Positions 11,358 to 21,936 of a stretch of 64,000 nt of DNA are shown in pieces (within the stretch, counting starts at the first letter, position 1; each line of letters begins with the position of its first letter). This stretch comes from Brachypodium distachyon. Its lineage: Eukaryota > Streptophyta > Magnoliopsida > Poales > Poaceae. The notes below the pieces were generated by a model. It was not told the origin of the DNA and did no database searches. It saw nothing but the letters and a program-made list of their open reading frames with translations. The stretch lies in NCBI RefSeq assembly GCF_000005505.3, contig NC_016134.3, positions 22,767,584 to 22,831,583 of the forward strand. Reading direction: 5' to 3'. A program made the position numbers and the translations under genes.

Positions 11358-13077
11358 TGAAGCGACCGCCGCCATACAGGGTTCGATCTCTGTGCTTATA
11401 GTGCTAGTCCCTGCATCGACTCGCTAGCACACACAGTTTCAAGATGTAATATCAAGATACAAAGGTCAAAAGTATATTACAACGCATTGATCCAGAATTT
11501 AATAGTACCTTACATATTGCATAACCTCATGGGTTAGCTCAAAAGAAAAGAAAATCTTGCAGATGATGGCAGAAGATACAGAAGTCCCATAACAACTCCA
11601 CAGTCGAAACATGTTGGAATGTAAATTCGGAACCCTAACAATTCGTACCTCACTCTTCACCTGGTTCACGTGCAACATTTAAACGTTGCAGCCACTAGGA
11701 GGTCAATACATTGAATGTATTGGCAAGTTCACCAGAGGTTATAAAAGGACCTACCAAGTACATGCATAATTTGACTAGGTGGGGTTTGGCTATTTGCATA
11801 AAAGCATCAATGTTTCATCCTATCATTTTTAACCAAATAGTTTTATCTCTATTGGACATGGGGTAGACACACCCATGCTCCTATTAACCTAGAGCACATT
11901 GAGTAGACACATAAATGCTCCTACCCAGTTCAAACCATTCATTTTATTAGGAAATTGAAATGAGCGAGACTTTCCTTACAGCCCCCAAATCTAGTCGCTC
12001 ATAATTGTCCGTAACCGGGGACACGGCTAAGTACTTAGTTTGACACTCTCGAGAGGTTGTACACATTCCCCACAAGAAACCGACGTGTTAATCCCTTGTT
12101 GTCCTCATGGTAGAGTAGCAACGGCATCGATTACAAGAATTTTCAGACCATAATCATCCAGACCACCTGAGGGACCTACGTTCCCACCTACACGGCTACA
12201 TCTGCACAATCCCTCGGATCCAGGATCAAATGTCTTACTCCATCTAGCCAGAGCCCATTTAGCATGTGGTTATACTGGAAGCTACTAAATAGGAAACTAG
12301 TCCAGTGTCTGGTTACCCCGGGTGGCATCCCACATTTGCGACGCAGGCGCTCCCATAGACATGGCGAGACGACTCATAGAAATGGACCTGACATCGCATA
12401 CATCTCAAATACTCAAAGAAGCCCACTCAGGAGGGTTCATTAAATTACTTGTTTTGCCATACACTAGGAAAACATAACTTTACTCCATAATGACAATAAT
12501 ATCACATTGTAATAATACCACATAGCATAGCATTGGACTACCTACGATGACAGTTGGTGGTAAGGACATGGCAAGGGTATCCTATACTACTAGGAGAATC
12601 ATAGCTAGCACAGGTACAATAATAATCCTAACAATGCAACTAATCAAATCTAGTACATAATAAAATAATAAGATAATGGTCAAGGTGAACTTACCTTGAT
12701 AGCAGTTGGTATTCAAACACTCCTCGCAATCACACAGTTCGCTCTCCGAGTAAACTAAACGAAACAAACAATGCATACGTAAACATACAATACATCCAAA
12801 AGAATATATGCCATGATGCAATGCAAAACATGTGACATGATTTGGTTGGTTTTATTTGGATAGATAACCAAGTTATATTTCTGGTCCAAAGTATTAGCAA
12901 TTAAGATTTAGTATACTAGGTTAGTTGCACAATACAAAAACAAACGATTAAAATCCTAAACAAGGATTTATTGGCATCAGCCAATTTTATTAAAACAAAA
13001 AAATTATTTCTCTGTCCCAATGAACAGAGAACAATAAAGCAAATTTTTGGGCACTGGTTTCACATAAAAAGGATTTT
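11358..13077 (-). repeat. LTR family A, copy A3, truncated
   Basis: Starts with the same terminus as A1 and A2 (tgaagcgacc, then the shared gggttcgatctctgtgctta) and is alignable to the first roughly 1.7 kb of A1. It ends where element C begins at 13078. The rest of the LTR does not reappear after element C, so it was lost. All three family A copies have the same orientation. Confidence 0.8.
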
Positions 13078-14095
13078 TGTCGACGCACGGTGCTTCGACA
13101 CCGGGGGCGTGCGGTCACGACCCCATTTTAGGTTCGGCAGGGGCGTCGGGGTTCGCCCCGGCGATCGCCGGCTCGGCCGATGGGCCTTGCGGGGCCGGCG
13201 GAATGATGTACTAGAAGTGCGCGCTGATCAAAGAACACATGCACGCATGTTTTTACCTAGGTTCGGGCCACCCGGAGGTGTAAAACCCTACGTCCTGCTT
13301 GTCTAAGCTGATATTGATTGCTTATGAAGTGTTTACACCTTGCTGGGGGAAGGTCCCCGGGCTCTCTCTATCTCTCTTCCTTTGCGCACGCTACCTGCTA
13401 CCCAGAGCTAACCAAACTTGCGAATGTGGAGCCTTTGATCGGAACTGGAACTCACCGGAACTCCAACCGAGCAGAACTTGAACCCTTTAACCCCTTTTTA
13501 CCGCTGGCGGGGGTCCTCCTTTTACACTCAAGGGGATGCCACAGGTGCCACGGTGCATGGGCTACAAATGTCGAGCGGAGAGGCATACAGTTCTCCCTCG
13601 GTGAGCTGGTGGCGCGCATGGACGCCACCTCCGCCGCTAGGGGTCTAAAACCCTAGAGTAGGATTGGACAGCCACTGTTCACTTGACTTGGACGGGTAAC
13701 GCCCCTCCTATCGGCTCATTTAATGAGCCGTGCGTCTTACTTCTTGCCCTGGTTGGGCCACGCACCACACGTCCGCCACGCGCCTGCGTGGCGCTGTTGA
13801 TCTGCTCACTGGGCCCCACCCTTGAGGCGGGGGCATGCTCCCGGGAACCCCCTATCCCGGCAAGTCGCTCCCCGGGAAGCGCCCAGGCCCAACGCACCCG
13901 GGAACCTCCCCCCGGGAAGCAGCTTCCCGGGAGGTGCCCAGGCGGGAATATTCCCCGAAGCCCCGCTAGCCCTTCCGGGCTAGTAGCTTGCAGGGCTGCT
14001 CGTAGCCGCTGCCCGGGATGGAACCTTCCCGAGAACTCGGGGACGGGGCCCACGCGTCGCGCAGCGTTGGTACTCCGGGTGCCACTGGTGTGACA
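13078..14095 (-). repeat. LTR of gypsy element C (3' LTR), 1018 bp
   Basis: Plus-strand bounds are tgtcgacgcacgg at the left and ggtgtgaca at the right. In element sense it runs TGTCACACCAG...CGTCGACA. Just outside the right end the minus strand reads CCTGGGGGCTAC, a plausible polypurine tract, which makes this the 3' LTR of a minus-strand element. The block around 13220-13330 resembles the corresponding part of LTR D (acc-aggttcgg and following). Confidence 0.7.
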
Positions 14096-17000
14096 GTAGC
14101 CCCCAGGCGTGGGCCGGCATCACCTGTTCCCGGATGAGTCTTCCCCAGGTCGGTTGCCGGGCGACGCACTCAACCGACGTGTGGGCCCCGATTTGCCGTG
14201 GGCCCGCGTCCCTTCGTTGCCCCGTGTACGGCACCGTTACAGACGGAGTAGTGGGCGCGTGATTTCCGCCCTAACTCCCTCCCTAAATAGGGAAGTTAAG
14301 GCCACTCCGCGCATTACTCCTAATGATTAGGAGTTATTCCCGCGCACCCGTAGGGTACGGAACCGGCCGTTACCAAACGGCCAGGTGTTATAAGGCTCTT
14401 ACTGTTGCCAAAAGGGGAAAAACACTCTGCCCCCATAGCCTTCGTCTTCATCCCCTTCCGCATCTCGCATCCCAGCGCTCCTGCTAGCTTTTGCCCTCGC
14501 TCTCCATGGCACCCCCCACCACCAGAAAGGGGAAGGAGGTCCAGGTCTCAAAGAAAGCTGCGGCCAGCAAGAGTGAGGTGGCACCCAAGGCGGTCGCCGC
14601 CAAGGACCAGAAGAGGCGGGAGATGCGGGCCACGGTCCCCTTCTACCACCCCGGCTACAACGGCGAGGCGCTGGGGAAGGTCCGACACGCCGTCGCCTCC
14701 AACTTCAACGAGCACGGGGAGACGCGGATCTTCCCGATGGGCGTCGAGCACCAGGACAACAACTTCCAGGTGTTCGCGTGCTTCCTCCTCAGCGGCCTGG
14801 TGCCGCCCTTCTCACTATTCCTCCACGCACTGATGGAGTCCTACCAGCTGCGGGTGGCGCAGCTTCACCCCACATCACTGTTCCTCCTTGCCACCTTCCG
14901 ATTCCTCTGCGAGGCGTTCGTGGGGGTGATGCCGTCGATGGGGCTCTTCCGCCACTACTTCTATCCCCGCATTGACAATGCGAAGGCGATGTCGTTGGGG
15001 GCAGTGTTTCGCGCCCGCGACCAGATGAAGTCCGAGTTCATCATCCAGTCGGGGAAGAAGATCGAAAAGGAGTGGCGGAGCGATTGGTGTTGGGTCCGTG
15101 TGGAGGACCCCCAAGTATTTATCCAGCCGCCCACGGAGCTGCCGCAACCCCAAAACGGCTGGCAAGACAGGTATCACCGCGACGCCGACCTCCTCCCCAT
15201 CGTGGAGAAGATCAAGGCGCTGCGGCTAGCGGAGCTCCCCGACGTGGACGTGGCACGCACCTTCGTCCACCGGCGTATAGCGCCGCTTCAACTGCGCTCC
15301 CGGCCCGCATGGATGTACACGGGCCCCGGGGACAGGACACGCCTCCAGCAGGACGGCGTGGACTTGGAGACCCTCAGGACGTGGGTGAGGGAAATCTCTG
15401 GCGAGACCTTCCAATCAACGCAGTTCCCGGCGGGGGTTTCCTCTCTTCACGCCGTCGTTACGGCGCTCAAGGACATCGTCGGCGCCTTCCCGCCCTGCGA
15501 CGAGTGGGGGTTGATGGACGACACCACAACTCGGGTCCTGCACGCTCCCCTGCAAGCACCCCGCGAGAAGCAGGTGCTCGAGGAGAGCGGGGGCGGATCT
15601 GAGCCCAGCTGGCCCTCCCTCCAGTCGCTGGACAACGAGGCGGGCCAGGCGGCTGCGTCCCCGTAGGTCGTCCCCGTGGACGACGACGATGAATGCAGCG
15701 ACAGCGCGCCCCTGATCGTGAGGAGATCGAGGGCGTTTGCAGCAGCCGCAGCTATCTCCTCGACGACGACGTCCTGCCCGACAGCGGCCCCAACCTTGCG
15801 GCGGCAGCCGCTTCAGGGGCGCCCGTCGGTGCCTCAGCGGCTGCCCCCAGCATCGTGACGGCACCTGCATCCGCAAGGGTCGCCGGAGTCTCGGCAACGG
15901 TCTTCGCCCCAGTAGCGGGAGCCTCCCCAAGGTTGGCTCCCGGCACTGTGGTGGCATCACCGTCAACACCCGGGACACTCCGGGTCGCGACGATCCCGCG
16001 GGCGCGTACGACGCCGCCTGCTCGACGGGTCTTCCGGGGCTTCGCGCTCCGGCGTAACCCCCCGAAGTCCAACTCGCCGGCAGGTGCCAACAAGAGGGCG
16101 AGGAGCAATTCCCCGCCCAACATGCCAAGCAAGAGGGCGCGCGCAGATGCCAGCGGCGCCGCCGACCCCTCCGCCACAGGGGTCGGCCGCGACGCGATCG
16201 CGCCCGATGACAGCCCAGCCCCCACGGAGGCAGGGCCGGCAACCGGTATGTCTTTTTCACTTCTCCGCGGCTGCATTTTTTCAGTTGTTAGTCAAACTCA
16301 TGAACGTACCTCTTTCTGCAGGGGCGGCAGCTCGCCCGCGGCAAGCCTCTCGGAGGCTCCCGCCAGCGCAGGCGAGGCAGGAGAGGCTCCCCCTACAAGC
16401 CCGACAGCCGCGCAAGGTAATCATCCTGGCCACCCTTGTCCGTTTTTTACGGCTCCATTTCTCGCCGATCCTCATGCTTCCCATCATCGCAGGCACAAGT
16501 GCGCCAGCACCTGGAACGGGCGCGACCGTCGCCGATCTTGACCCGGTCGTCGAAATCGCGGGGGCGGAGGTGGAGCCGGAACCGGCCCTCGCGTCGAGCC
16601 CCACCGCGACAGAGACAGTGGCCGCGGTGGACACCGCCGCCACTGAGACGGCGACTGGCGCGGGCTCACCTGCCGCCTAGCTGGAGACAGCCCCCGCCGG
16701 GAGCAGGGAGGCCTCCCCAGTCCTGGGGTCCCCGGGCGCAGGCGCAGGGGAAGTTGCCGAGGAAGGACAGCAAGACCCCCGGGAGGAGGCTGGCGACCTT
16801 GCGCACAGCCCTACATCGGCAGCGGGGGCTTCGTCGTCCTCGGCTGCTCTCCCCGGTATCGACCTCGGCACCCTCGCCGGGGTCGCTAGGAACCCCATCA
16901 TCTGAGATTCGAGCATCTTCGAGCGGGGGCAGCGGTTCCTAGACGCCATCAGGGACCAGCAACAAGCCTTCGTCACCTCCTTCAACGAGGTGAGGGAGCA

Positions 17001-18390
17001 CCACGCCGCCGCCAAGAACCAACTTGGCGAGGTGCGGGAGGCCGTGGAGAGGGAGTGGCAAGAGCTCTCCCGGCTGTGCGAGGAGGCGCACCTCGCTAGG
17101 GAGCAAGCGCGCCTCGCACGGCAGGCCCTGGAGGACGCCTCGCATGGCAGGCCCCGGAAGGAGCATGCCAAGGTGCTCGCTACGGCCCAGGCGCGGCTGG
17201 ACGAGAAGAGCGACTTGATCGCCAACTACCGCGGCGAGATCCAGGGCCTTCGCGTCATGCTGGAGGTGCAAGTCAAGGCTACCGAGGACGCGGTGGGAGC
17301 AGCGGCTCAGCACGAAATTGAGCTCGGTTCCGCTAAGGACAGAGCGACCAGGCTTGAGACCGAGCTGGCCGCCGTCCGGGAGGAGTTCGCCAAGGCGGGC
17401 GAGGACAATGCGGCCAAGGCCGAAGAGCTCATGAAGCTGGCGGGCCGCCTCAGCAAGGCCAAGGAGGTGGCCGTCAACGCCCGGCTTCACCACGGCATGC
17501 TGATCGGTCAGCAGAAGATCGAGACCGACAAGCTGCTCAAGATTGCCCAGGCGCTGCGCGATCTGCTGCCCAAGTTCGAACTGCAGGCGGCGAAGGTGGA
17601 CGGGACGGATGTCACGACGCTGATCCCCTTCTTCGTCGACTTGGTGGGGAAGCTTGGGGCGCTCGATGTCTGGATCGCCCAGTCTGGCGCCAACGAAGTC
17701 GCCAACTGCACTCGGGACGTTGCCGGGACAATTCTCCCGCGGATTCATCTCCGGGACCCAGAGTTCCCCTTCGAGTCCCTGCTGGACGCTTGGTCCGACA
17801 GCGAGGACGAGCCCACGCACACCCAAGCTGTGCGTGAGTTCGTCGACGAGGTGGTCGAGCGGATGCAGATGAAGCCGGAGCTCGACCTGCCCATCGAGCC
17901 TCCGGCCGGAGACGCCAGCAACTAGTTGCCGCAACCCCCAGCCGCTTTACTGCTTCTTGATGTATCTTCTTTTGTTTGCTTTCTCTGCAAGTGTGGCATT
18001 CAACGCCGTTTGAACATTTATTCTCTGATTAGCCCATGTAATCGTTCGACTCTTAGTCAATCAAGTTTTTTAACATGTTCATTTTCCAGTTCTTTGTTCT
18101 CGGTGCTGTCCCGCGGGGCGGCCCTACAAGCTTTTGCGTGTTTTGCCTTGTGTTGCAGGGGGCTCGCGTGCCTCACTCTTGACCAGACAAGGGACCCGGG
18201 ACGGACCCGCGGTGCCGACCTGGGGCCAAGCGGTAGCGGAGAGCCACTCCACTTGCAGGGTAACTACTCCAAACCGTGCCCTTCAGGGACGGACCCGAGA
18301 AGCCACACAAGGAGCGCACTCGCCCCGCAAGTGTCATTCTAACACTCCGGCTACGCGCAGGATCCGGCCCCGCAAGTGTCGATTTCGTTC
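14096..18390 (-). mobile_element. Gypsy element C, 3' internal region with antisense ORF
   Basis: This is internal sequence between the polypurine tract of element C and its truncation point. It carries no recognisable pol; everything coding is the antisense (plus-strand) gene at 14506-17925. After that gene, 17926-18390 is an untranslated tail with no ORF I recognise. The right end is a truncation, where the sequence changes to an Angela-like LTR piece near 18390. Confidence 0.65.
14506..17925 (+). pseudogene. Antisense extra ORF of element C (Transposase_28-like, coiled coil)
   Basis: The first ATG in the frame is at 14506 (MAPPTTRKGKEVQ). The first exon to about 15666 holds a Transposase_28-like domain (the 'putative gypsy type transposon' family), with motifs such as FACFLLSGLVPPFSLFLHAL and LRFLCEAFVG-type sequence around residues 85-145. 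An Ala/Pro-rich middle follows (15676-16700), where the frame changes near 15720. Two introns are suggested by GTATGTC at 16246 with CTGCAG near 16320, and GTAATC near 16416 with ATCGCAG near 16493. The last part (16990-17925) is a long coiled coil rich in Glu/Ala/Arg, then a globular end (ILPRIHLRDPEFPFESLLDA) and the stop TAG. An in-frame TAG at 15664 and the frameshift mark it as damaged. The function is unknown: such ORFs are known in Tat-lineage gypsy elements. Confidence 0.75.
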
Positions 18391-18698
18391 AGTTCTTAAC
18401 GAATTCAACGTTTATGTTCAAGCACATGTTGGGGCTGTCCATCACATCATTCTCCTAATGATATGAACTCATTATTAGATGACAACACATGTCCGTGGTT
18501 AGGAAACTTTAACCATCTTTAAATCAACGAGCTAATCCAGTATAGGCATATTAGGGACACGGTATTTGTTTATTTATCCACACATGTATGTAGTTTCTGC
18601 CAATACAATTATAGCACGGATAATAAACATTTATCAAGAATAAAAAAATACGATAATAACAAATTTGTTATTGCTTCTGGCGGGGCATATTCCTGACA
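18391..18698 (-). repeat. Angela-like copia LTR fragment
   Basis: In reverse complement this reads TGTCAGGAATATGCCCCGCC at its start (18698), then a poly-A/T-rich part, GCTATAATTGTATTGG, and the block TTAGGAGAATGATGTGATGG near its other end. That resembles the layout of Angela/BARE LTRs (TGTTGGAAATATGCCC...). Only about 300 bp remain, and the left side is abutted by element C. The assignment is from recalled family consensus and not from an alignment. Confidence 0.55.
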
Positions 18699-19057
18699 AT
18701 ATCTCTGTGATCTATGTCCAGAGCCTACACGAGATGGAGTCAAGGCCGGATGGGAGGCACTTGTTGTACAGGTCGATCAGCCGTTTGGTCTTAGGATTGT
18801 ACACCAAATCATAGTCATCTCCAACCTCTCGGCAAATCATAGAAAACTGTGTAGTTTGTACTTTAGAAACATTGTACAAACAGAGACGCTCACTAACGCG
18901 CACATACACCCACCCATATGAGAGTACGCACGCATATTTTATCCATATTTACAGTACTCACCCTATCTTATCTTGATTAACTTTTTCCGGAAAGAAAAAT
19001 ATAGCCCCGTAGCCTCTGCGTCTTCGGATGCACAAAATCATAACTGTATTTAAAATA
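18699..19057. other. Unassigned spacer
   Basis: About 360 bp without a recognised gene. A 65-codon minus-strand ORF at 18712-18909 (ending LPSGLDSISCRLWT) matches no family I know and has no supporting signals. Confidence 0.5.
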
Positions 19058-19263
19058 TGGCCTTATCGTCTCCTTCCTCCGGCTTAACACCGGCGGTCTG
19101 TTCAGGGTTCCAAACTCATAGTGGCAACTAAACACGAGAGTTGCGCTCGTCGCGAGATTTAACCCAACACCTTACGGCACGAGCTGACGACAGCCATGCA
19201 CCACCTGTGTCCGCGTTCCCGAGGGAACCCCTCTCTTTCAAGCCCTGGTAAGGTTCTTCGCTT
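19058..19263 (-). pseudogene. Plastid 16S rRNA fragment (NUPT)
   Basis: The plus strand reads as the reverse complement of the central 16S rRNA region. It includes the highly conserved ttaacccaacaccttacggc, then acgagctgacgacagccatg and ggtaaggttcttcgcttt. The variant atagtggcaactaaacacg matches the plastid form. Compared with the usual sequence a short stretch is deleted between ctctctttca and agccctggtaagg. Several substitutions (for example cgagagttgcgctcgtcgcg) mark it as an old nuclear copy, about 206 bp long. It cannot make a functional rRNA. Confidence 0.85.
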
Positions 19264-20039
19264 TTTAACATTAAGACCAAGCTCTTGGCCATAAAAAACA
19301 GAATCCATCATGTGGCCTTAAGACATCCGCCTTATCCAATATCTACCTCAAACCCATGACCGGAGAATAAATCCGCGGTGGAATACCACGGACCTAGTAA
19401 AAAAAAATTATGGAAAGCCCCTACCAGACCTAATAACATTATGATACTTCGAGATAACAGCTTATAGTAGAGACCGTCACTCGTCTGCCGATCAATCATG
19501 ACTCCAAACTTAGGGCTATCACACCCAAAGTGTAGATCCGAGGCGACACCTTCAACAAGGATACAACGCACATGTGCGGTACTGCCTGATTTAGGAGAAG
19601 CTAGATCATATAGGCATCGGTGAGCACTTGCTCACACAGAGTACAACGCTAGCCAGCTCTTGGTGCCAATAAGCCATACCCCTCGCCGGGATGGAGAAAC
19701 AGCAAGTGATATTCTTAAAGCATGCTAAATTACCCTTTTCAAAGTTTTGAGGAGGTGTGTACTCAAGCAGGCCGTCTTAACATAATTTTTTTCTTATCTC
19801 AAGATAATCTGGATGACTATGCGTTGCCCTGAGACAAGAGGCGATGCTAGGGATTTGGTTATTCAAGGGTCAAGCGAAGAGCGTTCTGGATTGGAGGGCT
19901 GAAGTGATCGAGCAATAGTACTAGCAATTTCGTCATTTTTACTCTTAAATAGTAGGGTTTTTATTTCTATGCCCCTCTTTCCTTACCCGTACTCATTTAT
20001 ACCCGAGGCCAGAAACAGTGCTCGCTACTATACTTGTTC
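19264..20039. other. Unassigned spacer
   Basis: About 780 bp between the plastid rRNA fragment and the inverted duplication. The ORF at 19332-19571 (minus) is not recognisable. No repeats or structural signals are visible. Confidence 0.5.
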
Positions 20040-20235
20040 GACCGTTTAGTTCTGACGGGTGGGCCGCGGGGAGTGCTGACAGGTGGGCCCGGAGCCATGG
20101 TTCTGGCGTGTGGGGCTGCGAGGAGACAGTGCAAGCGGACATGTCTTAACGGGTCTAGTTACCTTACATGCGGGCCACGTCCTGATAGGTGGGGTCGGTC
20201 CACTTAACTTACATGTGGGGCTCTGAAAAAAAGTG
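20040..20235 (+). repeat. Left arm of an 11-kb-spaced inverted duplication
   Basis: This segment matches the reverse complement of roughly 31160-31350. Shared runs include ccgcggggagtgctgacagg, tctggcgtgtggggctgcga and gttaccttacatgcgggcca. It is rich in the grass promoter-type motif CAGGTGGG, which appears several times. It resembles the sequence upstream of the DUF4283-like gene but has no gene behind it here. Confidence 0.75.
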
Positions 20236-20417
20236 ATAGGTGGGTCCGTCGCCTATCTCTCTCATCCCTTTCCCAAATACGCCGCCGCCCCCGCCAAATA
20301 CGCCTCCGTGCTCGCCTTGGCTATGCCGCCGCCTGTCGTGGTGGTGCCACGGCAGATGCCATATGATGGCTTGAGTTGGGACCGACGGACGATGGTGAAT
20401 CCGGAGGAGGGAGGACG

Positions 20418-21152
20418 TGAAGAAGAACACGCACGAAAACACGCTTGAACACGCAGATCTACCCAGGTTCGGAGCCCTCTTGCAGAGGTAAAGCTTCTAC
20501 TCCTGCTTGTATGGATATGCCGGGATAACAGAGATTACAAGGGTGCTCCTAGAGCTGTGTTCTTGAGGAAGAAGAAGAAGAAGAAGAAGAAGAAGAAGAA
20601 GAAGAAGAGGGAGACAGGAATCCTAGAGAACTCTCCCTTCACCGCAGGGGGCGAGGGTCTACTTATAGGCGCCACATGGCTCGCCGTCATGTGGGCCGGG
20701 ATCGCCGTCGCTATCTACGGGCCCTGCCGGCACGCAGCGCTGTTCCCTCTAGGCTGTACTGTGGGGGACAAAGCCACTTTACTTTCTGCCGACTCCGTTA
20801 GGGAATTTTCTTTCGGTGCTTCCAGCGCAGCGTGGCCTTCTGACATCCCGGTGCAGGCACTGACTGCTTTCCCGGGGCGACGATGGCTTCGCCTTTTCTT
20901 CGCCCGCGTGGTCAGGATAAGTCCGTTGAGGGATCTCGGCTACTGCCGAAACTCTCGTACCCTGCATACTTTACACAACGGAACAATTGTGCGGGCATAC
21001 ACTAGGTATGCCGGCTTAGCGTTAGTCGAACTTGGAGATGCCGGCATAATTATCCGAGCCGGCCTAGCCTCCTTTATCTCGGCTAGAACGGTCTTTGTTA
21101 ACTCGGCCAGAGCGATGTCGTCGTGACCTTACCCGGGGTCATTCCCCCGACA
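20418..21152 (-). repeat. LTR of gypsy element D (3' LTR), about 735 bp
   Basis: The right end is secure: the minus strand reads CTTCGGGGACTAG (polypurine tract) and then TGTCGGGGGAATGACCCCGG, the LTR start. The left end is approximate (tgaagaagaacacgcacg at 20418). A (GAA)13 microsatellite lies at 20568-20606. No target duplication can be checked because the far end of the element is lost. Confidence 0.7.
20568..20606. repeat. (GAA)13 microsatellite
   Basis: Thirteen perfect GAA units inside LTR D. It lies in the transcribed side of the LTR and is an obvious length-polymorphic site. Confidence 0.95.
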
Positions 21153-21936
21153 CTAGTCCCCGAAGCTGGTGCGATCCGGCATGGAAAGATGTCGGGTGGT
21201 GACAGCTTCCCACAACAGAACACCGACCGTTTACTCGGTTTTAGCTGATACAAATGCCGGGGTAATTTCCGGTTCGACTAGCCGAGACTCATTCAAACCG
21301 GGACTCCGAGTTGAGACATCCCCCAACTTCTAGCCGAGATCCTTCTCTCTTTACGACTGATAACTGGAAACTCCCATTTGTTGGGACAACGGCTGCCAAC
21401 GGGAAGATAAGGCTCGAACTTCTGCCGTCGTGCTCTTTGAGGCGAACCTGCTGCTGTGCCGGACAATTGTGCCGGTTAACTATTAAGGGTGACCTTGATT
21501 CCCGAGCGGACAGATATACGCCGGGTATTGCGGGATTCTCGACCGCACGCTGCGTGGTAACCGAGCGCATGTCTTGATGAGCATAATTGCTCATATCATG
21601 GGCTGATCCCCCTAGCCACTCGGCGGATATCATGGGAAACGTGCCCCCATTACTCCGCCTCGGCCATAAAAGGGGACAACGGCGTGAGGGGAAACCCCTT
21701 CGCGTTCTTTGCCATCTTCACCCTTTCGTCTTCCTTGCGCCCCTAAGCTCTCCGCTCCTCGCGTGCTTCGCCGGCGCTCCTCCGGGCAACCCCGTCGCCA
21801 CGGTTCCTCGCCTCCGAGCTCGCCACCACCGCCGCTTTGCCTGCAATCCCTTAGGCTTCCGCCTCGGTTAGCCTGCTAGCTTCGGCCTCGCGCGAGGGCT
21901 TTCTCTTCCAAAACCCTAGATCTGTTTCTTCCGTCC

